This document shows positions 1 through 11,865 of a stretch of DNA of 64,000 nucleotides, one piece after another (positions within the stretch are counted from its first letter, which is position 1; each line of letters opens with the position of its first letter). The DNA lies in NCBI GenBank assembly GCA_038049695.1, contig CP142453.1, positions 1,381,501 through 1,445,500 on the forward strand, written 5' to 3'. Both the position numbers and the translations under genes were made by a program. The notes beneath the pieces were generated by a model. The model was given only the letters and a program-made list of their open reading frames with translations. It did no database searches and was not told the origin of the DNA. This DNA is from Cinnamomum chago. Its lineage: Eukaryota > Streptophyta > Magnoliopsida > Laurales > Lauraceae.

Positions 1-3000
1 GATCCACAAACCCTAGGGGTTGTTCCATATACACCTCTTCGAAGAGAACCTCGTGGAGAAATGCATTGTGAACGTCTTGCTGACGAATGGGCCAACCAAA
101 TTGGATAGCAATTGATAATACCAATTGTACCATGGTATGTTTTACAACTGGATTGAACGTTTCTCCATAATCAACCCCGGGTTGTTGATGAAATCCTTTA
201 AGCGACAAGGCAGGTTTTATACCATCAATGGTACCATCGGACCTTTGCTTGAGTTTATACACCCATTTACACCCTACAACATTGGAACCGGGTTTAATAC
301 GAACTAAACTCCAAGTCCATGACGCTGCAATGCATCATATTCAAGTGCCATCGCTGCTCGCCAATCAACATATTTTACAGCTTGAGAATAACAGGTGGGT
401 TCTAATGGGGCCAAAGCAGCCTGTAACTGGATACCTAGTCACCATTAGTGTTTTTGGTTTATAGATGCCATCCATTGACCGAGTCCATGTAGAATGGTTG
501 CGTGGTGGTACTGGATCCATTGAAGCAGTAGGTAGATCACTTGATAAGTGTGTCTGAGTAGGCAAATGTTGATCAATGCGGTCACCAAGGTGTTGTGTCA
601 AGTGACTATCAAAATCGACGACGAATGGTGGAACATGGTGACATTTGCTGGCCATATGCTGTTTGTGACCGAGGTGAATGAGGTGTAATGAGTCTATAAA
701 TTGGTAGACTAGAGTCCGATCTTGGAGCCTTGGAGCCACATGGATATTGGTCAACGAGTCCTGATGCATGTGTAGTGGATTTATTAGAGTTATCAAGCCG
801 TGGGCTTATGTGACTAGTACCATGTTCATGGAGATGTGGGCCCAACTCATGTGCACCATGATCAAGGAATTGTGGGGAATGCTGAGCATGTGGAGTGGCT
901 GCTATGTCACGCATTGGAGATGGCAAATGTGCAGAGTCCACATGTAATGTAGGAGGCCGGGTAGCATGTGAACCAGTAGGTGGCATTCTTGGAGCAGCAA
1001 TGTTCATGCCAAGAGGCATAGTGGGTACAGAACTGTCCATCGCAGTGGATACAGGCATCTGAAGATGGCCTAAAATTACTTGCTCACTGGATGATACTGA
1101 AGGTGTGACTCCATGAGACGAGGTAGAATTATTTGGCACGGTAAGGGGAAAGACAGTCTCATAAAAAACAACATGACGGGACAAGTAAATTCGCTGGGCA
1201 GCAGGGTCATAACACGTATATCCCTTTTGATTACATCCATAGCCAATGAATACATAAGGAATTGTGCGAAAGGAAAGTTTGCTTGTTGTATAGGGACCGA
1301 TAAAGGGAAAGCACGCACATCCAAAGGACTCTAGGATTTTATAGTCCGGTGTTATGTGAAATAGCTTTTCATAAGGGGAAAGGCCTTGGAGGACATGTGT
1401 AGGCATGCGATTAATAAGAAAAATAGCAGTGTCAAATGCCACATCCCAGTATGACAAAGGGAACCATTTCAACAATGTGATGATGTTTGCGTTCGGCCAC
1501 GCCATTTTGTTCCTGTGTATATGAGGACATGAAATCCAGTGAGAAATGACATGTTGACTTAAGAGATTTTTAAATCTATCCCCACCACCATCAGATTAGA
1601 TGCATTTTATTTTGCGATCAAACATGTTTTCTACAAGGACTTTAAAATGCAATAATATTTCAAACACCTGTGATTTAAAGTGAAGAGGGAACATCCAACA
1701 GTACCTACTGTAATGATCAATAAAAATGACATAAAAGCGACATCCACTAATGGAAGATGCAAGGGCATAACCCCATACATCGGTGTGCACCAGTTCTAAA
1801 GGAATATTAGAAACAAAATTAGAAGACGGGAATGGTAACCTTGAACTCTTTCCTAGTTGACAAGCAGTGCACACAGTAGGAAGATGGGACGTGCCGCGAA
1901 GTGGAAGAGAAGACGCGATCGCTTTGAAAACTTGTGAAGAAGGGTGTCCCAATCGATGATGCCAAAGAAGACTAGACGTGAAATGAAACTGAAGCAGATG
2001 GTGAAGTTGGCAAGCTATCTGGACGAGCCAAAGGAAGATGAAGTGGGTAAAGTCCATTACTGATCCGACCTTGGTAGAGGATCTTCTCTGATTTGTTTGC
2101 CTTGACATAAAAACCAGAGGAAGTGAATATAAAGGAACAATCATTATCTTTGGTAAATTGTGAAACAAATAAGAGGTTGTGAGAAATATGAGGCACTTGA
2201 TATTTTGTAATGAGAGATGAGTACCATTAGGTAGACAATGAGAGGAAACAACATGAGAGAGGAAGCCCCTTACCATTGCAAACAGCAAGATTATCTGTAC
2301 CCACATAGTCAGTGTGAATAGACAGATTACCCAGATCAGGCGTCACATGGTTCGTAGCACCTGTGTCAGTAAACTAGGTGGATGCGCCTTGCTTTGATGC
2401 CACCATAGCTTGTAGTTTTTCTGATGGTTGGCGTCCTTGAAAGGATAGGTCCAATTGATGAAAGCAATTGAGAGTTGAGTGCCCTACCCGATTGCAAATC
2501 TGGCAAGATGGAGAGCTTGTAGATTTGCCACTAGGAGAATTATTGGCAACATTGAATGAGCTACCCTGGGCATTTTGGCGGCCTCGGCCTCGGCCCCGAC
2601 CACGAGAGTTAGAGTGGCCGCCAAAGCCAGGACGTCCTTGAAATGTAGTGGTTGTATAGAGTGCGGTAGCCGGTTGTTCAATTGTGGGAGTGGAGTGACG
2701 TAACTCCAACCTCAACTCAAAAGTTTAGGTTACAACCCATTCAAAACTTGGTTACAAAGATCATACTCAGTAACCCGGTTGGGAAATGGCCTCAAGAGCA
2801 TCTGCAATGCCCTTCATCTTGTCAAGATAGTCGGTCACGGACAGACCTCCCTTTCTGAGATTCTGAAATTGTTGCTTTAGTTGCAACTCTCAGGATCGAG
2901 ACTGGATCAGATGTAACTTCTCCAAACGTTGCCAAACCTCTCGGGCAGATTGAAGCCCAACGACCCTCTGAAGAATTTGGGGTGTGAGAGTGGCATTGAT

Positions 3001-3394
3001 CCATAATAAGACAAGGGAATCTTGTTCGACCCACAGATCATATGCGGGGTTAATGTTTGACGTGATCATATTATCTTTATCACAGAGAAACTGTTCAGGG
3101 CACAAAGCAGAACCATCCACATATTTTAGTAATTTATTTGTGCAAAGAGATAGTTATCTGTGTCCAGTTTGATAGAAATAAGACTTGCAATGTTTGATAT
3201 TGAAATGGTACCTGACGAAGAACCCGAGCCAGCCATTGGAATAATAAATTCATAGAGAGATGTAGCAATATGAGAAGATGGTAACCAGATGGCAGATTGC
3301 ACAGACAATCAAATTACAGATATGATGAAGCAGCGTGGGTAAATTTAGCAGTGCAAAAGGTCACAGAGAAAGGACCGAAGCGCTCTGATACCAT
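1..3394 (-). mobile_element. Broken Ty1/copia LTR retrotransposon, cut by the window edge
   Basis: On the minus strand, copia-type parts run right to left. A tRNA-iMet-type primer-binding site (complement of gctctgatacca, 3382-3393) is followed by a gag-like region with a CCHC-like knuckle (about 2400-3250). An integrase region with a GAG-pre-integrase-like HRLGHPS stretch comes next (about 1500-2300). The start of reverse transcriptase, with a YMEQPLGF-like motif, sits at the left edge. The element is clearly broken, with many breaks, so it is an old fossil. The left part of pol and one LTR lie outside the window. The 5' LTR should begin just right of 3394, but its far end could not be placed. 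Confidence 0.85.
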
Positions 3395-4233
3395 CTAGAG
3401 ATTATTGACTTGCAAGCTCATAAACTTTTTCTTAGTAATTATTTGTTTTATTTTGTAATTTTAATTATTATTTCTTCATCTGATGATTGTATTGGATCTT
3501 GATTATGACATTTAAATACCAATTGAATAAAGCTTCCATTAAATTTAATGAAATTTATTTTGACTCACTACGGTTTGCTATGTGGGTCCACTTTCGGAAG
3601 CTTGTGTTGTATTAAACACAGGAAAATAAATATTTATTCTTATTTTTCACGTTATCACATGCATGATATTGTCCGCTTTAATTTGGCCCACGAGCTTGTT
3701 CTGATGTAATCTCTACATATAACCTCATTCACGTGGGACTCCGGGGCGTCACACTTAGCCTTTGCATTATGATGTATAAATAGAGTTTACATGAGATTGT
3801 TATAGAGAGACATCTCAGTGACATTTGAATTCAAAAGATTCATATCTGATAAGGATTGAGTAGATTTAAACTTGTACACAGCCAGATAAGTAAGTCAATC
3901 TTATCCCTTAGATTGGACCGAGTCAGGTCTGACCTTTCTTTGGAGTAGATCGAGATCCAATTATGTCCAGGTCCTATCTTCTCTTTTTTATTTTAACAAT
4001 TAGTTGTTTTGTATGAGATTCTTGCATGCTAATAATTCTATCTTTCATCCACGAGGTGGCAAGACTCATCTGCTTGCCATGTGGTTGCTATCCTAATTCT
4101 GTGGTCATGGTTTATGCAAGCCTTTTGAAGATAGTACTCAAACAGCTTAGAGCTCCACTTGAAATAAATTGACATAATTTGATGTGTGGTTCACCTTTAG
4201 CTACCCGATCACCCTCTATATATCACCATCTCT
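3395..4233. other. Spacer: probable LTR remnant, then upstream region of BAHD gene 1
   Basis: No gene is seen here. The left part should be the 5' LTR of the copia fossil, because it follows the primer-binding site, but no clean terminus was found. About 4005-4120 resembles 14765-15000: both share a stretch around 'atctttcatcc' and a second around 'attctgtggt' then 'tggtttatg'. This is therefore part of the BAHD upstream region that was duplicated within the window. A TATATAT run at 4217-4223 lies only about 12 bases before the start codon, too close to serve as an ordinary TATA box for that ATG. Confidence 0.5.
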
Positions 4234-5643
4234 ATGGCGACACCAGTGCACACAATCAATGTAATGGAGAAATGTCGAGTCTCTCCACCATCAGGCTCAG
4301 TTGCTGAAACCTCTCTCCCCCTGACCTTCTTTGATCTCATCTGGCTGAGACTAAATGTTGTTGTTCGATCCATATCTTTCTTTGAGTTATCAGACTGCAA
4401 AGTCCAAACCCACCTTCCAAACTTCAAACGATCCCTCTCCCTCGCTCTCCAACATTTCTATCCTCTCGCTGGAACTCTTAGGCTCTCTCCTCAAACGGGG
4501 GAGTACGAGATCTATTACACTGATGGTGACTCAGTCACACTCACAGTCGCCACCGAGTCTGACTCGGACTTCCATGACCTTGTCACGGATCACCCAATAG
4601 ACACGGCCAACTTCCATCCTCTTGTGGCTGAGTTGCAAGCGTCAGATCTAATCTCGTTGCAACTCACCGTTTTCCCCAACTCGGGCTTCTCCATTGGGCT
4701 GGCCGTTCGCCACGTCGTAGCAGATGGACGCAGCATCATGAATTTCATGAGACATTGGGGGTCCATTTGTAGACTCGGGCACGAGTCGGATTCGATCATC
4801 AGCTCCCCGCTCCCGCTCCCGCTCCATGACCGTGCCTTGATTCCAGACCCGAATGGGCTGAAGCGGATCTTCTTGGACCATGTCCAGATGGCAATGGCAA
4901 AACAAGGGCAAAACCAACAAAACCTATTGGCGGTTCAAGCCCCATCCCAGCACCACATGGTCCAAGCCACGTTCGTGCTGACTCGAGCCAAAATCGAGGA
5001 GCTGAGGCAGCGGGTCACTATGGCCCGAGTACACATGGGTGACCATGTTGACAAGAAGCCACTCCACGTCAGCTCGTTCGTGCTTACGTGCGCGCATGTG
5101 TGGGTTTGCCTCACCAAAGCCCAAGCACTAGTAGGGGAACAGATGGTCCATGTCAATTTTGGTGTGGACTGCCGCGATCGCATGAGAGTGGCCCAACCAA
5201 TACCTGCTTCATATTTCGGCAACTGCATCACCATGTGTATCGTGAGTGCAAGGGGAAGCGATATCGCCAGGGGAGATGATGATGATGGGTTTGTGGTTGC
5301 GTGCGAGAGAATCGGCAGAGCGATTCAAAGGTTTGATGATGATGATGATGATGGGGTGTTAGGTACCTCCGATAGATGGTTTAGGAGGCTCTTGTCTATA
5401 ATGGAAGCAGGAGAGCGAATTATTCCAGTGGCTGGGTCACCGAGACTTGGGTTCTATGATATGGATTTCGGATCTGGAAGGCCCAGCAAGGTGGTGGTGA
5501 CTTCAATTGAACAAAGGGGTGGTATATCGCTTGCAGAGAGTAGAGATGGTGCGGGTCGAGGGATTGAGGTCGGTCTGGCCCTACCCAAACATGAAATGGA
5601 ACAATTCACTTACTATTACGACAAGGGCCTCAAAAACTATTAG
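4234..5643 (+). CDS. BAHD acyltransferase 1 (phenolic-glucoside/anthocyanin malonyltransferase-like)
   Basis: This single-exon gene encodes 469 residues, the usual BAHD length of about 430-480. It should transfer an acyl group, probably malonyl, from acyl-CoA to a glycosylated phenolic in the cytosol. The catalytic HXXXD motif is H160-V-V-A-D164. The structural DFGWG motif appears as DFGSG at 411-415, which departs from the consensus at the fourth position. YFGNC at 327-331 is the signature of the anthocyanin/flavonoid-glycoside clade. No signal peptide or membrane segment is visible, as expected. The start at 4234 (MATPVH) matches the starts of the two paralogues at 12334 and 49066. It is closest to the 12334 gene, and both end in a near-identical tail around EMEQFTYYY. 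A run of Asp codons near residues 348-373 is a small GAT repeat. Malonyl versus aromatic acyl donor cannot be decided from sequence alone. Confidence 0.93.
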   Translation: MATPVHTINVMEKCRVSPPSGSVAETSLPLTFFDLIWLRLNVVVRSISFFELSDCKVQTHLPNFKRSLSLALQHFYPLAGTLRLSPQTGEYEIYYTDGDSVTLTVATESDSDFHDLVTDHPIDTANFHPLVAELQASDLISLQLTVFPNSGFSIGLAVRHVVADGRSIMNFMRHWGSICRLGHESDSIISSPLPLPLHDRALIPDPNGLKRIFLDHVQMAMAKQGQNQQNLLAVQAPSQHHMVQATFVLTRAKIEELRQRVTMARVHMGDHVDKKPLHVSSFVLTCAHVWVCLTKAQALVGEQMVHVNFGVDCRDRMRVAQPIPASYFGNCITMCIVSARGSDIARGDDDDGFVVACERIGRAIQRFDDDDDDGVLGTSDRWFRRLLSIMEAGERIIPVAGSPRLGFYDMDFGSGRPSKVVVTSIEQRGGISLAESRDGAGRGIEVGLALPKHEMEQFTYYYDKGLKNY

Positions 5644-6741
5644 GGCTGCCTGGCCTGTAGTATAATTGTACGTACCCCTTTTGTGTGTAATAAGGCTTGG
5701 CTCACTCGAGCCCATTTGGTTGTACGCGAATGCATCTGTGATTAGTTGTGTAAGTCTCCCTTTTGGTACTTTTCCTTAGCGCCCACCGGCCTGTTGCTTT
5801 CCTTCTGGTGGATTTTGCCCAGGGCAACATATAGAGTTTGATGATGATGTGGTATCCTCCTAGTGTGCCTCCAATCAGCCTAATTTTATGATGATCAGCT
5901 TTTCTCTGATAGGCAACACTGCCTTTTTTCACCGCCACATCGATTGGACCGCGTTCTCCAACAACATTTCACTCTAGAAAAGTACACTGCCTCTCTCAAA
6001 GTGAGTTCACTAGCCCAAGCATTTGTCACGTGTTACAAAAAATGCAACACTCTATAACTGACCCTCTTCACACCGACATAATGCATTCGGAAATGTGGCA
6101 GCATTTTCAGCCACAAGAGAACCTCCCCATCGACCTATGTTTGGGGCATTTGTGAGGCAGTACAAGAGGGAAGTGTCACTTGTAAAGTTGAAGTGAAGTG
6201 TAGCAAGTAAAGAGTGTGCTTCTGTTTGCAAGTAGTGCACGGTGTGGTGAAGTGAAGTGCAAGTAGTTCACAAGTGAGAGCACAAGTGAAGTGTAGTTTG
6301 TAGTGAGCGCCTTGTATTGTATGAGTTCAGCCTTGAAGAGAGTTTAAGGTGTAGGTGTCTTTCTAAGTTTTTATGTGGCTTGAAAGATTTTTAGCAGTGT
6401 AGTTTTGTAATATTTATAAAGTGGGTTCTTTTTGTATGTGTATTATTTTAAGTTAAGTATGTGGTTTCAAGTCCCTAACCACAAATCAGGTGCCATTTGT
6501 CCCCTCAATTCATATGTGTATCTTGCCCCCTCATGGGTGTCGTGTTGTTTAGGTGTACCCGGACACCAACATTCAACTGTGGTGGTTACTTTTGTGGTCT
6601 TATTAATACCACATATTTTCGTGCGTAGGTCCCCAAATTAAAGTATTTCTGGGTTACTTAAACCCTCTGGTACAAATTGTAGTTACTCTAAATAAGGCTT
6701 TACTTCGGCTGGTCTCATTGAAGAATGTATTTTTTTATTTT
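5644..6741. other. Gene-free spacer after BAHD gene 1
   Basis: No gene is recognised. The stretch at about 6180-6300 is rich in short 'gtgaagtg' repeats. The stretch 6300-6620, with its TATTTATAAAG run, has the look of a degenerate LTR or leader of a retroelement. No paired repeat, primer-binding site or protein similarity supports that. Confidence 0.35.
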
Positions 6742-7514
6742 ATCGGTGAGTGATACAAGACTGTGAAGCCTAGTTTATGAAGTTCTCGTGCCTAATAGGC
6801 ACCCTCGGTTCTGGTTCATCAGGCTAAAGGTCAAAGTGGGCTCAACCCATTTGAGAAGTAATTACCTTTCCCCATTTAATTATCCAAGCAGTAAGAAAGT
6901 AGGCCCGGAATTGCCTGGCCCATGACTATCCTCACTCTTATGGGCGCTCATGGGTTGGGTCGGGCTGGCTCAATCTTATCCCAGTCTAGACTGTCTACTT
7001 ATAGGGCCTAATATTCAGGCTTCATAAAAATTTGTGAGGGGAGAATCGACCTTCCACCATAGAATTGTGAGGGGAGAATCGACCTTCCACCATGGAAAGT
7101 CCCATGCCTGATGGTGTTAATTATGAGACTGGAAAATAAGGCCCAAGGCAAGCCTACGAGCTTAAAAACAAAGCCCAAACTATCCTAAGTAACATGGCCC
7201 TGGCTAGCCCAGCGGATGATCCTCTCTCTATCTACCTTAAGAAGATGCTTCCACAAAATTTGGAAATGGGAAATTTGCCGATTATAACATTTCAGCTACA
7301 ACTTGTGAATATGGTTGTGAATTGTGATGTATAACCATCTACGAACATATTATTTTCTGTGGGAACTTGGTCCTTGAGAACTGGATACCTAATGGCCCAA
7401 TAAACAGTGGTCCCATCATATTGTATATATATTTTGTGCTTCATTGACATGGGCTTGTGGCCGGAAACTCTAAAAATAGGCTTTTATTTTATAATTTAGA
7501 GCTTATTTACATAT
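6742..7514. repeat. Duplicated flank, copy 1 (empty site)
   Basis: This stretch recurs nearly unchanged at 45628-45738 plus 47321-47981. Matching landmarks include 'tgatacaagactgtgaagcc', 'caccctcggttctggttcat' and 'actatcctcact'. Copy 1 holds the 18-base sequence gtgggctcaacccatttg once, at 6837-6854. In copy 2 that sequence flanks an inserted LINE, so copy 1 preserves the pre-insertion state. It contains a 30-base internal tandem repeat beginning 'ttgtgaggggagaatcgacc' (about 7031-7095). It lies about 1.1 kb downstream of BAHD gene 1, while copy 2 abuts a BAHD fragment, so both are remains of one duplicated BAHD unit. Confidence 0.9.
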
Positions 7515-8292
7515 TAGAGCATTTGGTGAACTTCTATCTGTATTTTCTATTTTAAAGCATATTTATAAATTAAAAGTTTTGCTTAAAAAAAAATAATATA
7601 TATATATATATATATACGTTGTGTAAGTTAATATTGTATGCATTACCAAACGAATTATTTAAAAAGAATTTATATCTCACATATCCATTTGAGCCGCCGG
7701 ATCTATTTGAAACACATAACGATTTTCTAAACAGGGCGTTAGTTAACAAGTAGGTTGGGTATAAGTTGGCGGTTTGGCAACGTGAGGCTCGAGTCAGTTT
7801 AACAGGTAAAATTGTAATAAGAATGCACTCTAAAAAAATTAATTATAATAAAAGATCCAGCCCAATCACCTGTCAGGTCAGAATGTCATCTCAAATCTTG
7901 AATTACCAAGAGCATACAGTTCCAGTGTGCAGGTTGGTGTCTTGGTTGAATAATAGCACAGTCAATGTCACTGTGATTAAAAGTAGGGTTTGGATGTAAT
8001 AAGCAGTGACAAAACCAATGAGGGGCTGGCATAGGCCATGGTTCCTCTATAATTTCAAAATGAAGTGCGCATTCAGACCAGAAGATAGGCAGCAAAGGTG
8101 GAATACTTACGCTTGTTCCTTTATCAGAAATTCAAGAATTCAAGTAGGGAGGAATTTTAAATTCTCCAAAAGTTATGTCCTTGAGGTGAAATTTTAAATC
8201 CCTCTTTTTGAGGGAGCATTTCAAATTCTAACAAAATGCATAGAGAATAAAATTCCAAGGAATTCTAAATGCTCCTTTTGAAGGAGCATTTG
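7515..8292. other. AT-rich spacer
   Basis: No gene is recognised. A (TA)n microsatellite lies at about 7594-7615. The end of this stretch holds inverted short repeats around 'gggagcattt' and 'aaatgctcc' at about 8205-8290, adjoining the MITE candidate. Confidence 0.4.
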
Positions 8293-8675
8293 AAGGGTCT
8301 CTTTCTTTGCGTGAATTCCCGACAAGAATTTAATATGTTGGGGTTCTTTGGACATGATATTTTACATTTTATCCCCTAACATTTAAAATGTTGTGTTTCT
8401 TCCACTAGAATTCCAAATTTCAGTCACCTAAAAGGTTCTCAAATGACCTTTTGGAATTTCTGAAATTCTATTTTCAATCCATTTGGTTGGAATTTCAAAT
8501 GCTCCACGAGAGGAGGGATTTCGAATTCCACTTTAAAGGGACAACTTTTGAAGAATTTGAAATTCCCCCATATATGAATTATGAGAATTCTAATAAAGAA
8601 ATGGGCCCTAAAAGTCATTATTTAAGACTTTTTACGTGGTTGATATTTGAAATTATGATAAAGAAAGAGACCCTT
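8293..8675. mobile_element. MITE candidate with 16-18 bp inverted termini
   Basis: The sequence aagggtctctttcttt (8293-8308) is matched in reverse by aaagaaagagaccctt (8660-8675). The 383 bases between are AT-rich and non-coding, with many 'gaattt'/'aaattc' words that can fold. That fits a miniature inverted-repeat element. No convincing target-site duplication was found, so the superfamily is not assigned, and a chance inverted repeat is possible. Confidence 0.45.
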
Positions 8676-8728
8676 TAGTGGCTGAATGAGCATGACCACA
8701 GGCTCAAGAATAGCTTATCTACTGTAGA

Positions 8729-9210
8729 GTGTAGATGTTAGTTGTGACCCACAAATTTTTAGGTGTATGCATGGAGTGGCCCATTTTATGTATGGTCTCC
8801 GTGTTTCTGCTTAAGGTTCACATCAATTGATTTATGGGCCAGTGATAGCTTACCTTCATAAATTTCAATCTCACATTATACCTGTCCATTCTTAGGCCAA
8901 ATTTCAATTCTACTGGCAATGAAGATCTTAGTTCTTGCTTCACTTTTTTAGGTGTATGCATGGAGTGGCCCATTTTATGAACGTAGATGTTAGTTGTGAA
9001 TGTGACCCACAAATTTTTAGGTGAATGCATGGAGTGGCTCATCTTATGAATGGTCTCCATTTTTCTGCTGAAGGTTCACATCAATTGATTTATGGGCCAG
9101 TGATAGCTTACCTCCATAAACTTCAATCTCACATTATACCTGTCCATTTTTAGGCCAAATTTCAATTCTACTGGCAATGAAGATCTTAGTTCTTGCTTCA
9201 CTTTTTTTCT
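8729..9210. repeat. Tandem duplication, unit about 250 bp, two copies
   Basis: The unit starting 'gtagatgttagttgtga' (8731 and 8982) is present twice, ending near 'ttcttgcttcactttttt'. The copies differ at few positions, among them a 7-base difference near the start. No coding potential is seen. This is a recent local duplication. Confidence 0.85.
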
Positions 9211-10077
9211 TCTCCCAACGTTGTGGAAATCTATGCAAAAGCTGATGTTTGTTTACCTTTTGTCTCTCTCTCGTTTAGGCTACACTTGTTAATTTTCAGA
9301 CCTATCTAGTGTTCAGGTAATGAACGTGATGGATCAAATGGTCAAATCTATCTACACTTGTTTGTTGTTCGGCATGGTCGACACAAAATATCAGCTTTGT
9401 CTCAACTTTTTTTCTCCATTGTTTCTTTTGAAAATGGACTGAGGTAAATAATGGTGTAAATCAAGTATTATTTGGCCAATGATCAACAAACCATGCACAA
9501 ACTTGACAATTGCACATATCAATCAAGTACTACCTTTTCATTATCTAATTAAATCAAATTTGTTCAATTCGGAGCAAAGTGTTGCATAAAAATGAAATAT
9601 TAGAGTTTCAATGAGGTTAGCAGGACATCTAATCGTAGTAGTTGGGTGTTCAATTCGGACAAATAAGTCAGGCTCCATAGACTTATTGATAAAGTTAACA
9701 TTGTATAAATGTACCCCAAAATATTGTTTTATACAGACACTACATTCTAAGATTCACCAAACTGAATGAGAAAGATTAAAAGTAAATAAATCTTGGACCA
9801 TTAACCTCTTTTATTCTTTCTTCCAGAGAAATACAGAACGACTAACTCTAGAGCTTTCATTTATTGCTAGTTGATCAATTTAATGCTATTACCACCTTCG
9901 GTGCAAAATGTCAAACTCCATGTATCACCATTTATAGCTTCCTCAGCAAATCCTGTAGGATAAAATCCAAAAGAGAGATATATGTTTTTTTTTTTTTTTG
10001 CTGACAGGGGTGTCTGGCCTCTTTAAAAACCGACTATTCTCCTAAGTACATGAAGTCCCTTGCTTCCCTCATACGTC
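9211..10077. other. Gene-free AT-rich spacer
   Basis: No gene or named element is recognised. About 9648-9705 shares a 55-base similarity with 11518-11572 (both contain 'catagacttattg'), a short dispersed direct repeat of unknown origin. Confidence 0.4.
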
Positions 10078-10250
10078 AATTGAGAAACAAAGCAACCCCA
10101 AGGGGTAGCTTAGTTGGCTTAGGACCACGGTTTGCACCCGGAGGTTGTGGGTTCGAAACTCTGCTACCACACTAGGGCTACAGAGGATTTACCCGGCTTC
10201 CCTCTGGGCCCGGAGGGATTAGTCCAGCCCAAAGGATTGGAAACCCTCCG

Positions 10251-10289
<39 letters not shown>

Positions 10290-10298
10290 GAAACAAAG
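10078..10298 (+). mobile_element. tRNA-derived SINE, full length, copy 1
   Basis: The SINE body (10093-10283) is flanked by perfect 15-base target duplications, aattgagaaacaaag, at 10078-10092 and 10284-10298. Its head is tRNA-like. An A-box-like stretch starts near 10106 (tagcttagttggc) and a B box, ggttcgaaac, lies at 10150-10159; these are the internal promoter for RNA polymerase III. A poly(A) tail of about 25 bases ends it. The second copy at 46206-46389 has the same body, which defines one SINE family in this genome. It depends on a LINE for mobility. The long, clean tail and perfect duplications point to a fairly recent insertion. Confidence 0.92.
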
Positions 10299-11015
10299 TT
10301 CACGTAACTAATCCTAACATAGTTGGAACAAGACTTTCATGATAGTGATTCTAGCTAAATGGGCTCTGATATCCAGAAGCACATAATACAGAGGGGGTCA
10401 GGAATGATTGGTTGTGACTTGGCTAACTAATACCTTGCATCAGAAATTAGGATATTCATGGGTATGCTGATGTGCCCATTTCTTGTGATCGAAGAGGCCT
10501 ACGGAAAGATATCTGAACTGTTGCTTTGATAGGCCACATCTTGTACTCTAGACTTTATAAATAAAACAGATTGAAAGATGTTTGTCACGTCCCCCTTTTC
10601 CAACTAAAGAAAAAGTTTGCGTAGCAAGGTAGCGAAAATGGTTTACGTGGCAGAATGATTTTCTAGATTTCTATGCTGAAAAGTTCCGCTGTATTTATTT
10701 TCTTAAGCAGAGGCATTTTCTGTAAAAAAATTTACCAAGAAGACTCAAATCCCCAGTAATGAAACATCTCACAAAGAACAATTTTTTTTTGGTAGAACAA
10801 TTTTTTTCTTTGGTAGAACGCAGATTGGAAACATCAACTTCTCACAAACAAAAATCAAAGCCTAGATTCAAAACACCAAACTTTTTCCAACTCCACAACA
10901 ACAGAAAACTGAACTGAGAAACTAGAACTACAACCAAATGATCAGCAGTTAGTTAGAACAGAACTCATCATTCAATGATATATACCTCAAGAGATTGAAG
11001 GAGCATACCTGTTAA
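10299..11015. other. Gene-free spacer
   Basis: No gene is recognised. The word tgtcacgtccccc near 10588 resembles a retroelement terminus, but nothing else supports an element there. Confidence 0.35.
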
Positions 11016-11084
11016 GTGTTTGAGAGAAAGAGGGGTGCTGCTTCGAGGGGGTTGATTTTTGAATGGGGTTGCTGCGCTGGATCC

Positions 11085-11122
<38 letters not shown>

Positions 11123-11480
11123 GTTAATGGGGTGCTGCGTGGCGCTGCGAAGTGGAGGCAGAGCCATGGGGAGCGTGGCTGCTATTGTGATGGGGGTACC
11201 AAATGCCGAGAGTGGGAGGCGCTGCGATTGGCGCTACGATGTGGATTTGAAATCACACGAGAGAGATAGAGAGAGCTTTGCTGATGGGGAGGGATGATTG
11301 CAACGTTTGATAGATAGATAGAGAGCTGTTGATGGGGAGGGAGAATCGCGCGCGAGAGGGAATCACGATGGGCCGAGAGAGATGACCGAATGGGCGAAAA
11401 CTTATCTCTAGGGCATTTGCAGCGATCTCCAATTTCAGGTGGGCGAATCTTTTCATCGGGCGGGCTTTCCATACTCATTT
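11016..11480. repeat. Purine-rich stretch with a GA microsatellite
   Basis: A pure (GA)n run of about 36 bases lies near 11083-11118, followed by GA/GATA-rich sequence with higher GC than its surroundings. Both strands are open for 67-98 codons, but the translations are low-complexity (RERERE or Ser/His-rich) and match no family known to me. It could be the 5' leader of an unrecognised transcript. Confidence 0.5.
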
Positions 11481-11589
11481 TGACATCTTAAACAAGACGT
11501 CCAGTTCGGATCGGTCTCCAATTCGGGCATATAAGTCCGGCTTCATAGACTTATTGTTGTAAATTTTATAAATTAGCTACTCTCATGTT

Positions 11590-11830
11590 CAAATTTTTAA
11601 AGGTGAGCACCGCATTCTAATTTCTAAAGGTGGGTCATGTGTCCACAATTACAAAAAATATGACTCCACTTTGTAATTCATAAATATGGGTCACATGGTC
11701 GTGTTTACAAAAATTAGACCCACATTGTAAATTCTATAAAGGTGGATCCCATATTTACATTCACAAAAAGTTGGTCCACATTATAATTCCTATAAAGTTG
11801 GGCTCACATTATAAATCCAATGAATATGAG
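11590..11830. repeat. Degenerate minisatellite, unit about 55 bp
   Basis: Four to five imperfect units share the pattern 'taaaggtgggtc...cacattgtaattc', with words such as 'gggtcacatg', 'ggatcccata' and 'gggctcacat' in the same place. The units have diverged strongly, so the array is old. It lies directly upstream of the BAHD gene 2 promoter block. Confidence 0.6.
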
Positions 11831-11865
11831 TTCCATGGTCTAATTTTAAGGGCGGGTAATATAGA

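Noticed and set aside
365-1505. Apparent protein-coding genes on the minus strand at the left edge
   Set aside because: They are parts of the broken copia pol region and not host genes.
4215-4225. TATA box for BAHD gene 1
   Set aside because: The TATATAT run is about 12 bases from the ATG; transcription would start after the start codon.
5930-6660. Degenerate LTR downstream of BAHD gene 1
   Set aside because: The texture is LTR-like, but without a second copy, primer-binding site or defined ends it cannot be supported.
10093-10165. Possible tRNA gene
   Set aside because: A- and B-box-like words are present, but no cloverleaf with paired acceptor stem is seen, and the sequence continues into a SINE body with A tail and target duplications.
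10588-10660. Retroelement terminus beginning tgtcacgtccccc
   Set aside because: No partner end, duplication or coding similarity was found.
11016-11297. Open frame of 93 codons with an RERERE run
   Set aside because: It is the translation of the GA microsatellite, without family similarity.
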